Assembly: GCF_000733755.1 (NCBI RefSeq)
Contig: NZ_JPOF01000003.1
Location: 124,001 to 188,000, forward strand
Source: Lachnoclostridium phytofermentans
GTDB taxonomy: Bacteria; Bacillota; Clostridia; Lachnospirales; Lachnospiraceae
Direction: 5' to 3'
DNA length: 64,000 bases
Position 1 is the first letter of the stretch. Each line of letters starts with the position of its first letter. Of this stretch, positions 46,496 through 57,519 are shown one piece after another. The notes beneath the pieces are model-generated. The model ran no database searches. It was not told the origin of the DNA and saw only the letters and a list, made by a program, of their open reading frames with translations. A program made the position numbers and the translations under genes.

Positions 46496-46963
46496 TTAAT
46501 TTTCCTCCCTATATTCTGTTACAATTAGTTTCACTCCGACAATATTTACAATTTTGACCTTTGTTCCCGGTTCATAAATAACACCATCTGTTTCCGAACG
46601 AACGGTCCATTCTTGGCCATTTACCAATGCTTCCCCTGATTGATTGTCATTGTCTACCTTTTTTGTGATCTTTACTACTTTGCCTATAAGCCCCTCATAA
46701 TTTGTTTTCACACGGCTTTTATTCAGATGCTTGACTGCAAATGGTCTTGTTACAAACAATAGCAGTAGGGACACCAGTAAGAACAGAATCATCTGTATCC
46801 AGAAGTCCACACCAAGCAAAGAAGCTATGAAAGCAATGAGAGCACCACCTGCAAACCATATCGTAGTCAAGCCGAGGGTAGCAATTTCTATGGCAAGCAG
46901 TATGGCAAGAACGATTAGCCAACTAAGTGATACCATAAACATCACCCCTATATGCGGTTGCAT
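46496..46963 (-). CDS. NfeD-family membrane protein (short form)
   Basis: A 155-residue protein with three or four hydrophobic segments (about 7-75) and a C-terminal OB-fold domain starting near EGLIGKVVKITKKV and running to KVKIVNIVGVKLIV. It lacks the ClpP-like protease domain of long NfeD. ATG 46963 was chosen because AGGAAAGG lies just upstream; a longer reading has no site. It partners the downstream SPFH protein. Confidence 0.88.
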   Translation of the reverse strand: MQPHIGVMFMVSLSWLIVLAILLAIEIATLGLTTIWFAGGALIAFIASLLGVDFWIQMILFLLVSLLLLFVTRPFAVKHLNKSRVKTNYEGLIGKVVKITKKVDNDNQSGEALVNGQEWTVRSETDGVIYEPGTKVKIVNIVGVKLIVTEYREEN

Positions 46964-47074
46964 ATTCCTTTCCTCTTTGATATCTACAGAATATACCATG
47001 ACAAGAAAGGAATCAATAGTCTTTGCGTGAATTAAGCTTTTTTCTGCTTGAATTTTCTTAAAGCTTGTCCTATC

Positions 47075-48541
47075 TTAACTAAGATTTTCTCGATAATCAT
47101 CGTCGTAACTATTTTTGAGATTTATTTCACGCATCCTCTCTTTATCGAGTTCATAATATCTCATGGAACGTAAAGAAAGTAGCCATCCACCGATTGGTAT
47201 AAAACAATAACATAAAATTGCCACCATTTTTAAGGAACTGGTTAACTTATCATCTATCTGTGGTAGAGAGTATCGAAAACCAATCATAGCAACTACAAGA
47301 CCAACAAAGGCAGTTCCAAAAGCAGAAACAACTTGATCAATTAAAGAAAATAATGCACCCATAATACCAGGGACATAATTACCACTACGATATACCTCAT
47401 AATCAGAGCAATCTGCTATCATTGGTACCACTATATTATTACTTACAGCTTTACAGCCATTCAGTAAGATAAATACTCCAAAGAATAATATTGAGATCAT
47501 ATTCCATTTCGTTAATCCTATTTGAGGTAAGTCACCAAATACTAATAGGAATGTCATAAAGATTTGAAATACAATTGCTAACCACGTAAAGGATTCAAAG
47601 GCTTTCTTTTGTCCCAAACGCTGTGCCACCATAACACCAATCGTAACAACAATTAAATTCGGTAGCGCAGTTACTAAACCAATCTGCCCTGAAAGTTCAT
47701 AGTTCTTCATCATGATTCCAAATATAATAACTCCGACTGTTATATTACTATAAACCATGGAGGTGAATTTATTCACAGAAGCAGCGGTTACCAACATTCT
47801 GATTGGCTTATTATGTTTTATAATACTAAAATAGTCCTTAACCTTTATTTTCGTTACTTGATTTGAATTACCAAAATACTCTTTTCTATCTTTACTCCAT
47901 ATACCAAATACTGCGCATATCGTACAAATTCCACCGATTAGTACAATCCAGAGAGTTAATTCTTGATATAATCTGGGACTTTGAAACCCGCCATACTTTT
48001 TCGTAAGATAAGACTGTGCATAAAGTGCTGTGCCACCATAGCTGGAAGTAATAAAAAGAGAATCAAAATAGGTCGATAGCGGCCTCATCTTCGGATTATT
48101 CGTCATTACCGTCTGCCCTGCTTTTGCAACCAACATCTGAAATGTATAACCAATCACAAATAAGACGTAGATTAAAATGAATACCGGTAATCTGAATACT
48201 CTTGGTATTGTATACGAACAATAATATAATAACAAAGAACTAATCGCCATTAAAAAATTTCCAAGTACCATAAAAGGTCTGAATTTTCCATATTTGCCTT
48301 CTGTTCTGTCTACGATATATCCGATAAATGGATCAATTAATCCATCAAAGACTCTAAGTCCTGTTAAGACGATCGATGTAAATACAACACCGAATCCTAT
48401 AATGCCATTCACAAAATACGCGGTATATTCCATCAAAGCCATATATAATGTTGCCGCTGCTGTATTTAGAGAGAATAGCGCAATCTGAAAAACACTGGAA
48501 TTATTATAGCGTGGATCTAATTTTTTTGTATTAAATAACAT
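47075..48541 (-). CDS. GPH-family sugar:cation symporter (MFS_2)
   Basis: A 488-residue transporter with about 12 membrane segments. The signature DGLIDPFIGYIVDRTEGKYG, followed directly by KFRP, is the glycoside-pentoside-hexuronide (GPH) motif. Relatives such as MelB, XynB-linked and UidB transporters import oligosaccharides with Na+ or H+. GAGGACC precedes the ATG. It stands alone and the neighbours do not reveal its substrate; a plant-derived glycoside is plausible from the organism type. Confidence 0.85.
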   Translation of the reverse strand: MLFNTKKLDPRYNNSSVFQIALFSLNTAAATLYMALMEYTAYFVNGIIGFGVVFTSIVLTGLRVFDGLIDPFIGYIVDRTEGKYGKFRPFMVLGNFLMAISSLLLYYCSYTIPRVFRLPVFILIYVLFVIGYTFQMLVAKAGQTVMTNNPKMRPLSTYFDSLFITSSYGGTALYAQSYLTKKYGGFQSPRLYQELTLWIVLIGGICTICAVFGIWSKDRKEYFGNSNQVTKIKVKDYFSIIKHNKPIRMLVTAASVNKFTSMVYSNITVGVIIFGIMMKNYELSGQIGLVTALPNLIVVTIGVMVAQRLGQKKAFESFTWLAIVFQIFMTFLLVFGDLPQIGLTKWNMISILFFGVFILLNGCKAVSNNIVVPMIADCSDYEVYRSGNYVPGIMGALFSLIDQVVSAFGTAFVGLVVAMIGFRYSLPQIDDKLTSSLKMVAILCYCFIPIGGWLLSLRSMRYYELDKERMREINLKNSYDDDYRENLS

Positions 48542-48705
48542 ATGGTCCTCACAACTAGTTTTATTCTATTAATGGTAACATACTTTGCTATAGTATGTCA
48601 AATTCTTCCTCTTTTTTTATACTTACCAATATTCTGTAGAACATACATTTCATAATTTCCTATTTCACTCATATATTTTTTTGAAGAGGATTTGGAGTGA
48701 ATGCG

Positions 48706-51372
48706 ATGCTATTCCATACAATGTCCATACAAGATACCTTAAAAGCTCTCAAAGCAAATTCTTTAGCTGGGCTTACTACGAAAGAAGCACAAAAAAGGCA
48801 ACAGGAATACGGCAAGAATCAATTGGAAGCAAGAAAGGGAAAAAGCATCCTCTCCCGCTTCCTTTCGCAATTTAAAGATTTTATGATTATCGTATTAATC
48901 GTTGCGGCTGTCGTATCCTTTGTTATCTCCCTGTTAAAGGGTCATGCAGATTACATAGACCCCATCATTATTTTTGCTATCATATTTTTAAATGCAACTT
49001 TGGGAGTAATACAAGAGGAAAAAGCTGAAAAATCACTCGAAGCACTAAAGAAAATGTCAGCGCCATCCGCAGAAGTGTTACGGGATAATAAACGTACTAC
49101 GCTTCCCTCCTCAGAACTCGTGCCAGGAGACATTATCTACTTAGAAACAGGACATTACATACCAGCGGATGCACGTCTTATCACAAGCATTAATCTTCGG
49201 ATTGATGAATCTTCGCTTACTGGAGAATCACATCCTGTTGAAAAAGATGCCAATGCCATATTGAAAGAAAATACAATGCTAGGAGATAGAAAGAATCTCG
49301 TTCCCTCAACTGGTATCGTTACCTTTGGCCGTGGTGTCGCTGTCGTTACTGCGATTGGGATGAAAACTGAAGTTGGTGCAATTGCACAGATGATTATGGA
49401 AGATGAAACACCAGAAACACCACTTCAAAAACGCCTTGCTAAAACCGGTAAAGCTCTTGGAATTGCAGCACTTGGCATCTGTATTGCTATCTTTTTACTA
49501 GGTACCTTACAAGGTCGTGAACTTTTTGATATGTTTATGACTAGTGTAAGTCTTGCGGTTGCAGCTATACCTGAAGGGCTACCAGCGATCGTTACAATTA
49601 TGCTATCCCTCGGTGTTCAAAGAATGGCTAAGAAAAACGCAATTATCAGGAAATTGCCAGCCGTAGAAACGCTTGGTAGTGCAACCTTTATCTGCTCTGA
49701 TAAGACAGGGACTCTGACTCAAAATGTTATGACGGTAACTCATATCGCTTCCATGAAAGGGATAGAGCCAGAAAATAATGTGTTTGGAAAGCAACTCCTT
49801 GAATGTGCAGCACTATGCAATGATGCCTATCCTTCCAATGATTCGAAAGAAGTAATTGGTGAACCAACAGAAAAAGCTCTATTAGTTGCAGCTATAAGAA
49901 ATGGTTATGAAAAAAATATTCTTGATAAGAAGCATCCTAGAATCAGAGAAATTCCCTTTGATTCTGCAAGGAAGTTAATGACAACAGTGCACCAAGAAGC
50001 CGATGGCAGATATCTGATTATTACAAAAGGGGCCTATGATGTATTATTAATGCATTGCAGCAAGGTATGTAACAATGGGAGTGTAGAAAGTTTTTCTCAA
50101 TCACATAAAGTAAAGTTTGACCGTAGTAACCTCTCGATGGCAGAAAAAGCACTTCGTGTGATTGCTGTCGCATATAAATATGTGGATCATAATCCAAATG
50201 GGATGACAGATTCCTCCTTAGAGCAAGATCTAATACTACTTGGGCTACTGGGTATGATTGATCCTCCAAGAGATGAGGTAAAGGGCGCTGTTTCGATGTG
50301 TAAATCCGCTGGAATCACCCCTGTTATGATTACCGGAGATCATATCTTAACTGCTTGTGCGATAGCAAAAGCGCTTGGCATCCTTTCGGAAGCTGAAGCA
50401 GAAAGTGTAAAACCACAGCAGAGCAAACTATACGGAAATAAAAATCGGGGTGAGAGTTTTAAGGCATGTGCTATCACTGGCGAACAATTAAGCCATATGT
50501 CTGACAAAGAGCTGGAAGATAATATCTATCAGTATAAAGTATTTGCACGTGTTTCTCCTGCCCACAAAGTACGTATCGTAAAAGCACTTCAAAAACGCGG
50601 TGAAGTTGTAGCAATGACCGGAGATGGTGTAAATGATGCTCCGGCATTAAAAGCTGCGGACATCGGATGTGCAATGGGAAAAGGAGGTACCGATGTTGCG
50701 AAGAATGCTGCGGATATGATTTTAGCTGATGATAACTTTGCAACCATTGTTGCTGCTGTGAAAGAAGGCCGCGGTATTTACGATAATATTCGTAAATCCA
50801 TCCATTTCTTGCTTTCCAGTAATATTGGAGAGATTATTACCATATTTGTAGCTATTTTGTTTGGACTTCCAGCGCCATTACTTGCAGTGCAGTTACTTTG
50901 GGTGAACCTTGTTACTGACTCACTACCTGCCATCGCACTTGGCGTTGAGCCAGCACCAGATGATATTATGAGCAAACCACCAATTTCTCCAAAAAAGGGT
51001 ATGTTTAGCGATGGTCTTGTTTTTAAGATTATCTTTGAAGGTGCAATGGTTGGTTCACTTGCACTGATTGCTTATACCTTAGGTGGAAGAACGATGGCAT
51101 TTACTGTATTAAGTCTTTCTCAACTCTTTCATGCCTTTAACATGCGAAGTGAGCACTCTATCTTTAAGATTGGACTTTTTCGAAATAAGCAAATGGTAGT
51201 TTCATTCGTGGTATGTACCTTCTTACAAATTATAGTTGTTTCCTTTGAACCACTGACAAAAATCTTTAAGGTCACACCAATGCTACCTAACCAGTGGCTT
51301 ATCGTGTTCCTTCTATCCGTCATACCAATTGTTATCGTAGAATTGCAAAAGTTTGTATCTAATAGGAATTGA
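48706..51372 (+). CDS. Ca2+-transporting type P-type ATPase (PMR1/SERCA-like)
   Basis: An 888-residue P-type ATPase. The phosphorylated Asp332 is in CSDKTGTLT; other motifs are the actuator LTGES, the nucleotide-binding KGAYDVLL and the hinge TGDGVNDAPALK. Membrane helix 4 has VAAIPEGLPAIV and helix 6 NLVTDSLPAIALG, which supply the calcium-site acids and Asn/Asp of type II pumps. ATG 48706 has GGAG 8 nt upstream; a GTG three codons earlier is the alternative. It stands alone. Likely exports Ca2+ from the cytoplasm. Confidence 0.93.
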   Translation: MLFHTMSIQDTLKALKANSLAGLTTKEAQKRQQEYGKNQLEARKGKSILSRFLSQFKDFMIIVLIVAAVVSFVISLLKGHADYIDPIIIFAIIFLNATLGVIQEEKAEKSLEALKKMSAPSAEVLRDNKRTTLPSSELVPGDIIYLETGHYIPADARLITSINLRIDESSLTGESHPVEKDANAILKENTMLGDRKNLVPSTGIVTFGRGVAVVTAIGMKTEVGAIAQMIMEDETPETPLQKRLAKTGKALGIAALGICIAIFLLGTLQGRELFDMFMTSVSLAVAAIPEGLPAIVTIMLSLGVQRMAKKNAIIRKLPAVETLGSATFICSDKTGTLTQNVMTVTHIASMKGIEPENNVFGKQLLECAALCNDAYPSNDSKEVIGEPTEKALLVAAIRNGYEKNILDKKHPRIREIPFDSARKLMTTVHQEADGRYLIITKGAYDVLLMHCSKVCNNGSVESFSQSHKVKFDRSNLSMAEKALRVIAVAYKYVDHNPNGMTDSSLEQDLILLGLLGMIDPPRDEVKGAVSMCKSAGITPVMITGDHILTACAIAKALGILSEAEAESVKPQQSKLYGNKNRGESFKACAITGEQLSHMSDKELEDNIYQYKVFARVSPAHKVRIVKALQKRGEVVAMTGDGVNDAPALKAADIGCAMGKGGTDVAKNAADMILADDNFATIVAAVKEGRGIYDNIRKSIHFLLSSNIGEIITIFVAILFGLPAPLLAVQLLWVNLVTDSLPAIALGVEPAPDDIMSKPPISPKKGMFSDGLVFKIIFEGAMVGSLALIAYTLGGRTMAFTVLSLSQLFHAFNMRSEHSIFKIGLFRNKQMVVSFVVCTFLQIIVVSFEPLTKIFKVTPMLPNQWLIVFLLSVIPIVIVELQKFVSNRN

Positions 51373-51482
51373 TTTAAATAAAAGCTTTATAAAATTATCG
51401 ATACCATGAATACACGACCATACAAAGTCATCTCTATCTATATCAACAAAAAGTCTTTATCAATATGATAGGAAACTACATA

Positions 51483-51561
51483 AAAATAACGTGAACCATG
51501 CAAAACACTTAGGAATACTTCCTATGTTCCTGTTGAGCTTCTTGCTAGTTCACGTTATTTT
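51483..51561. terminator. bidirectional terminator
   Basis: 14-bp stem AAAATAACGTGAAC (51483-51496) with GTTCACGTTATTTT (51548-51561) between the converging ATPase and thioesterase genes, with T runs on both sides. Confidence 0.8.
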
Positions 51562-51569
51562 TTATTAAT

Positions 51570-52010
51570 CTATTCTGCCATTTTTCCTAATTCTAGCAAA
51601 TCTTTGAATATCTGATAAACCTCAGGCTTTTCCTTCGCCAATCGAAACATCTTATACTCTGAATTTAAAAAGCAATGTTTTGTTTCTCCTATCGTACATA
51701 AATTACCTGTAGCCATGTCGATCACCTGGTATGCTACCGTTAACTTCACCCCGTTAAACTCTGTCACTCTAGGAAGAATCGCAACAATATCATTAAACCT
51801 AACCATTGATTTATATTCACAGTTTACACCGATTACTGGAATTATAACTCCACACTCTTCCATTTTCTGATAAGTAAATCCTACTTGCTCTAACAAATCT
51901 GTTCTTGCCTCTTCAAACCAACGAATATAATTGGAATGATGAACAATTCCCATCTGGTCCGTTTCATAGTAATGTACTTTATGATGATAAGCTTGTATCT
52001 CTTCTTTCAC
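51570..52010 (-). CDS. YbgC/FadM-type acyl-CoA thioesterase
   Basis: A 146-residue hotdog-fold protein. The motif YYETDQMGIVHHSNYIRWFE holds the catalytic Asp and the typical MGxVHHxNY signature of 4-hydroxybenzoyl-CoA thioesterase relatives. It starts at GTG 52010 with AGGAGG 8 nt upstream. It lies 43 bases behind the UPF0340 gene and is probably co-transcribed. Substrate unknown. Confidence 0.88.
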   Translation of the reverse strand: MKEEIQAYHHKVHYYETDQMGIVHHSNYIRWFEEARTDLLEQVGFTYQKMEECGVIIPVIGVNCEYKSMVRFNDIVAILPRVTEFNGVKLTVAYQVIDMATGNLCTIGETKHCFLNSEYKMFRLAKEKPEVYQIFKDLLELGKMAE

Positions 52011-52053
52011 TTCATCTTCCTCCTAACCTTGAGTTTCTCATTGGTATATTAAC

Positions 52054-52605
52054 CTACCTCTGTTCCCCTCGATAAATGGCTCTTTCGCCACCAATAAATT
52101 TTGGCCTTGTTCTGGCACATACCAGATTTGCTTCACCGATCCTAGTGATACTGAGACGAACTGGAACCGCAACCCTTTTTAAATGCATCCCGATTAAGGT
52201 ATCACCGATATCCATTCCAGCTTTTGCTCTTATCTCTTCTACTGCGACAGGAGATTTCATATGTTCATACACTGTAGTCGCAAATGAACCACCTGCATGA
52301 GGTTGTGGTACAACACTCACGACTTCATATCCATAGGAAAACGCTGCTTCCTCTTCTAAAATCAAAGCACGATTTAGATGTTCACAACACTGCGCTGCCA
52401 AGTAGATTCCATTCTTTGAAAGGATTGGTGCCATCGCATCATATACAGCTCTTGCTGCAGACATCGCACTACTTGTACCAATTTTCTTTCCTACTATTTC
52501 ACTGGAGGAACAACCGACAACCAAGATGTCTTTCTCCTTTAGTCCAGCGATTTCAATCAATTCTAACACCGCTTGTTCGGTATTTTTCATTATTCCATCG
52601 ATCAC
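52054..52605 (-). CDS. UPF0340 (YwlG) family protein
   Basis: A 183-residue protein of the TIGR01440/UPF0340 family: VVGCSSSEIVGKKIGTSSA near residue 30, LAAQCCEHLNRALILE, VPQPHAGGSFATT and a C-terminal TRPKFIGGERAIYRG. Structure and reaction of the family are uncertain. GTG 52605 is used as start with AAAGG upstream; ATG at 52590 is the alternative. First gene of a unit with the thioesterase. Confidence 0.87.
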   Translation of the reverse strand: MIDGIMKNTEQAVLELIEIAGLKEKDILVVGCSSSEIVGKKIGTSSAMSAARAVYDAMAPILSKNGIYLAAQCCEHLNRALILEEEAAFSYGYEVVSVVPQPHAGGSFATTVYEHMKSPVAVEEIRAKAGMDIGDTLIGMHLKRVAVPVRLSITRIGEANLVCARTRPKFIGGERAIYRGEQR

Positions 52606-52706
52606 TTAAATCCGACCTTTCTACGTTGTTTCTAATTATTATAGCTCAATTTTAAGATTATGAAAAGGGAAAAGAATACAGAAAAAACTTAAGTCAGCGA
52701 ATAAGC

Positions 52707-52735
52707 TTGACAAGAGAAATCGTATGGATTACGAT
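52707..52735 (+). promoter_or_regulatory. promoter of the 67-residue protein gene
   Basis: TTGACA (52707-52712), 17 bases, TACGAT (52730-52735), about 75 bases before the start codon. Confidence 0.5.
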
Positions 52736-52812
52736 TATCCTATGACATAGGTTTTTTAGAAACCTTGCTGTATTACAGCTATCACAATTTAACAAATTAA
52801 TGCGAGGTCTTT

Positions 52813-53016
52813 ATGGAGAATACGAAAATACCCCCTTATGAACCATTATTGCCATATGATATTACCTATGGTGAAAATCATCTGTTATACGATAATATGA
52901 CTTATGTCTGCGACCCAATCTTATGCAACAAGGAAGCGGTACATATGGACAGTGGGAACATAATAAAATTTTATGAATACTTACCATTGGAACCAATAAA
53001 AATAGGAGGAGTATAA
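52813..53016 (+). CDS. 67-residue hypothetical protein
   Basis: Starts MENTKIPPYEPLLPYDITYG with GAGG about 7 nt upstream. It is acidic and Pro/Tyr-rich, with two cysteines (YVCDPILC), and has no membrane segment. The stop codon TAA lies exactly in the loop of a perfect terminator hairpin, and a promoter lies upstream, so a short monocistronic message is likely. No family recognised; the Pro/Tyr-rich make-up recalls small spore-coat proteins, but that is only a resemblance. Confidence 0.65.
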   Translation: MENTKIPPYEPLLPYDITYGENHLLYDNMTYVCDPILCNKEAVHMDSGNIIKFYEYLPLEPIKIGGV

Positions 53017-53030
53017 CTCCTCCTATTTTT
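52998..53030 (+). terminator. perfect terminator overlapping the 67-residue gene
   Basis: 14-bp stem AAAAATAGGAGGAG (52998-53011) with its complement (53017-53030), five-base loop TATAA containing the stop codon, followed by ATTTT. Confidence 0.9.
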
Positions 53031-53116
53031 ATTTTATTTCATTTTTCTAAAAAGTAATCATTTGATATGCTATAATCATTCACGAATCAACTCTTGTTTG
53101 TCACAATTAATTTTAG

Positions 53117-54882
<1,766 letters not shown>

Positions 54883-54908
54883 GAAAAAGCACGCTTCGCG
54901 TACTTTTC
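54883..54908 (-). terminator. second terminator of the cell-wall hydrolase gene
   Basis: Stem GAAAAAGCACGC (54883-54894) with GCGTACTTTTC (54898-54908) and a TTC loop; on the minus strand TTTTTCTTG follows. Confidence 0.6.
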
Positions 54909-54928
54909 CTTGTTATGAATAAAGAAGA

Positions 54929-54967
54929 GTGTTGCAACTCATAAAAAGGCAATGAGTGTTGCAACAC
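54929..54967 (-). terminator. terminator of the cell-wall hydrolase gene
   Basis: GTTGCAACTCAT (54931-54942) pairs with ATGAGTGTTGCAAC (54952-54965) with a two-base bulge; pyrimidine-rich sequence follows on the minus strand. About 45 bases after the stop. Confidence 0.6.
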
Positions 54968-55009
54968 CCCTTAGGGTTCATTCGTAATTTTATCTTAACA
55001 CCTGATTAT

Positions 55010-56386
55010 TTATCTTGAATAAAAGCAGTGATTGCCTAAAATGTAATATTTTTTATAACTTGAAGTTTTTGCTGTGTTTTTCATCCTGAAATACATATAA
55101 TCGCCAATGTTATTGTTACCGGCAAGAGCTTCAATCGCAGCCTTTTTACAGCTTTCCGTCACCTTAGGTCTGAACTTTTCTATACGACCGGAATTCGCTC
55201 CAGAAAACTGACCTGGTGCATAGACAACATCATGAATTGTGTCTCCCCAATAACCATCTAACATACGGTTAACTACAACATTAGCTACTGCTAACTGTCC
55301 TTCATAGGATTCACTCATAGCTTCCATTGCTACTACAGTAGCAAGAAGGTAAATCTCTTCGTCAGATACTTCAATCGCTGCACGATTGGTTTTGGTAGGT
55401 TTATGCTTTTTCGCTTCTTCTAAATCTTTTGCAATCTGTACTGCTTTTTTTGCTTCTTCAATCTCTTCGATTGTAATCGCTGTTTTTAAGTTGAAGACAG
55501 AATCGGATAAGTCTTTACTAACATAGCCGATTTGACTATCATCATATTGGATCGCATACCACTCGTCATTGTCTTTTTCTGAGATGTGAATAAAACTGTC
55601 CTTACTTTTTGCTTCTGTTAATATCTCTCCAGTTAAATCAGGAGATTTTCTAATATTAACCGAACCAGCTGTTATAACAACTTGGTCAGCCTTCAGTTCC
55701 GATACAAGATTTCTTGCCTCTTCATCAAAATATAAGTATTGATTACTTGCATATCCGGTAACCTTGCCTGAGGTTATCTTTGTCCATTCTTCTCCACGCT
55801 CTACGATGGTTGCGTAAGAATTCTTATTTAATTGACCAACAACCGCTGCATCTGGGTTAGCTTCACTGCGTATGTTCAAATATTCATTTACCTTCGGAAG
55901 TACTTTCTCATACTCTTGTAAAGCTTCCGCCATACTGAATGTTACAATTTCTTCTTCAGGGTTAATACTTGCTGCAACGCTTCCTTCCACGCTACTAGCT
56001 ACAGCCCTAGCAATTACATTCTCTTGTACAGCTTTTTGTTCTAAATCTTCTTTCATTGAATCGTTTGCATCTGCATCATTTTCATTTGTTAAACTTGCAA
56101 CGGATACATTATCATCATTGGAAGATCTTAAGTTATCTGAGCTGTTATCCTCTTGTGCTTCTAAGGAGAACAAATCGATTTTTTCTGTATTCGCAAATTC
56201 ATCCTGCTTCGATTTCGCAATATCTAATTGATTTGCTTCATCTTCCGAGGTATTTGTTGCAGCAATCTGTGAATCTTCTTCATAAGTGCCCCCTATGCTA
56301 TAACAAGTAGTATCTGTTATAACCATGGTAGCAAAGAAACATACTAGCATCACAAGTATTACTGAAACTTTTGTTTTTGCTTTCAT
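55010..56386 (-). CDS. SH3b-containing SleB-type cell-wall hydrolase
   Basis: A 458-residue secreted or membrane-anchored protein. Residues 1-30 form a signal/anchor segment; an acidic linker follows to about 160. Two bacterial SH3 domains follow (YLNIRSEANPDAAVVGQLNK near 190 and SVNIRKSPDLTGEIL near 250), which bind peptidoglycan. The C-terminal Hydrolase_2 domain (about 345-458) has LLATVVAMEAMSESYEGQLA and ANVVVNRMLDGYWGDTI, with catalytic Glu in the first motif. Such domains act as lytic transglycosylases, as in SleB during spore germination. AAAGGA precedes the ATG. SH3b-SleB proteins are also vegetative, so a germination role is not certain. Confidence 0.85.
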   Translation of the reverse strand: MKAKTKVSVILVMLVCFFATMVITDTTCYSIGGTYEEDSQIAATNTSEDEANQLDIAKSKQDEFANTEKIDLFSLEAQEDNSSDNLRSSNDDNVSVASLTNENDADANDSMKEDLEQKAVQENVIARAVASSVEGSVAASINPEEEIVTFSMAEALQEYEKVLPKVNEYLNIRSEANPDAAVVGQLNKNSYATIVERGEEWTKITSGKVTGYASNQYLYFDEEARNLVSELKADQVVITAGSVNIRKSPDLTGEILTEAKSKDSFIHISEKDNDEWYAIQYDDSQIGYVSKDLSDSVFNLKTAITIEEIEEAKKAVQIAKDLEEAKKHKPTKTNRAAIEVSDEEIYLLATVVAMEAMSESYEGQLAVANVVVNRMLDGYWGDTIHDVVYAPGQFSGANSGRIEKFRPKVTESCKKAAIEALAGNNNIGDYMYFRMKNTAKTSSYKKYYILGNHCFYSR

Positions 56387-56580
56387 ATTCGTCTAATTCC
56401 TTTCGATGTTTTCTATTATGGTCGAATTGTTACATTTGTAACACCATAATGAATGAACTATCTCATAATTATTACAAAAATATTACAAGGGAATTATACC
56501 AACGAAATGAAATTTTGTCAACCTCTGGTACAAACTACAGGATTTTCAAGCTCTTTCTTAATCTTCCAACAAGGAATAAA

Positions 56581-57480
56581 CTAGTCTAATGCTAAGTTAA
56601 AATAGCCATTTGCATAGGCTTCTGTATTTAAACGAACCATTGCATACGGCATAAGTTCACCCTCAAATGCATAGTAAGATGGAACTGTTACGATTGCTTC
56701 CAAACATTCTTCCTCCATCATCAGATATGAAATTGCATCTGCAATCAAATCTTCTGGTAAGGTAGTTTCTTTGATCACTAACTGATTCTCTTTTTTGTAA
56801 TACATAATGGCATAGGAGTGATTTTCAACGGTTAGTTTTAAAACCTTCCCACCAACAAACCTAGCTTCTTTTACAGCATAGGTAATCGCTTCTAGATTCC
56901 ATTTCACATATCCTGGCCGATCAAAGTGAAAATCTCTGAGTTGCTTATATTCTTCTGGATTAATATCCTTTTTCTCATAGTTACGTTCATAAGCAAGAGA
57001 TACCTCATGAACTCTGGTATGCTCTACTTTTAAAGTTGCTACAGAAACCATCTGTTGTGCTGCAGCTTTAAAATATAGTTGCTTTTTAAAGTAGATGGTT
57101 TGATAACCACGTCTTTCGTAATATGAAAACAGTTCTTTACTCGCTGGTACAAGAATTGTTCCGGCACTATATTTTTCTTCGCTTGTCCTACTCGCTACTT
57201 CCAAAAGTTCGGATGCAATCCCTTGCTCCCTTGCTTTTGGTAATGTAGCAACAGCATAAACATAGTGAATAGGTAGGGTTTCATCATCGGTGTAGCGATA
57301 TGATGCCGGAAGTAGGGTAAGCATTCCTAAGATTTCTTCCCCTTTCTTATACACGTACGTATTCTCTTCTTCAAATCGATTATCATAATAGAAATCCACA
57401 TAGGATAATTCGTCTTGAAAGCAAGTCTGCCACACTTTTTTTAGTTGTGGCAGCATTTCTTTCGTCGCTAATGTAATCAA
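56581..57480 (-). CDS. GNAT-family N-acetyltransferase
   Basis: A 299-residue protein with an N-terminal GNAT domain: YAVATLPKAREQGIASELLE is the acetyl-CoA pyrophosphate-binding motif (RxxGI/L type), followed by LVPASKELFSYYERRGYQT. The C-terminal half resembles the SCP2-like tail of Eis-type acetyltransferases. It starts at TTG 57480, supported by GGAGAGG 5 nt upstream. It follows the DUF2156 gene by 39 bases on the same strand. Substrate unknown. Confidence 0.8.
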   Translation of the reverse strand: MITLATKEMLPQLKKVWQTCFQDELSYVDFYYDNRFEEENTYVYKKGEEILGMLTLLPASYRYTDDETLPIHYVYAVATLPKAREQGIASELLEVASRTSEEKYSAGTILVPASKELFSYYERRGYQTIYFKKQLYFKAAAQQMVSVATLKVEHTRVHEVSLAYERNYEKKDINPEEYKQLRDFHFDRPGYVKWNLEAITYAVKEARFVGGKVLKLTVENHSYAIMYYKKENQLVIKETTLPEDLIADAISYLMMEEECLEAIVTVPSYYAFEGELMPYAMVRLNTEAYANGYFNLALD

Positions 57481-57519
57481 GATACCTCTCCTCTGCTTTC
57501 CTTCATCCTCAAACTTATA

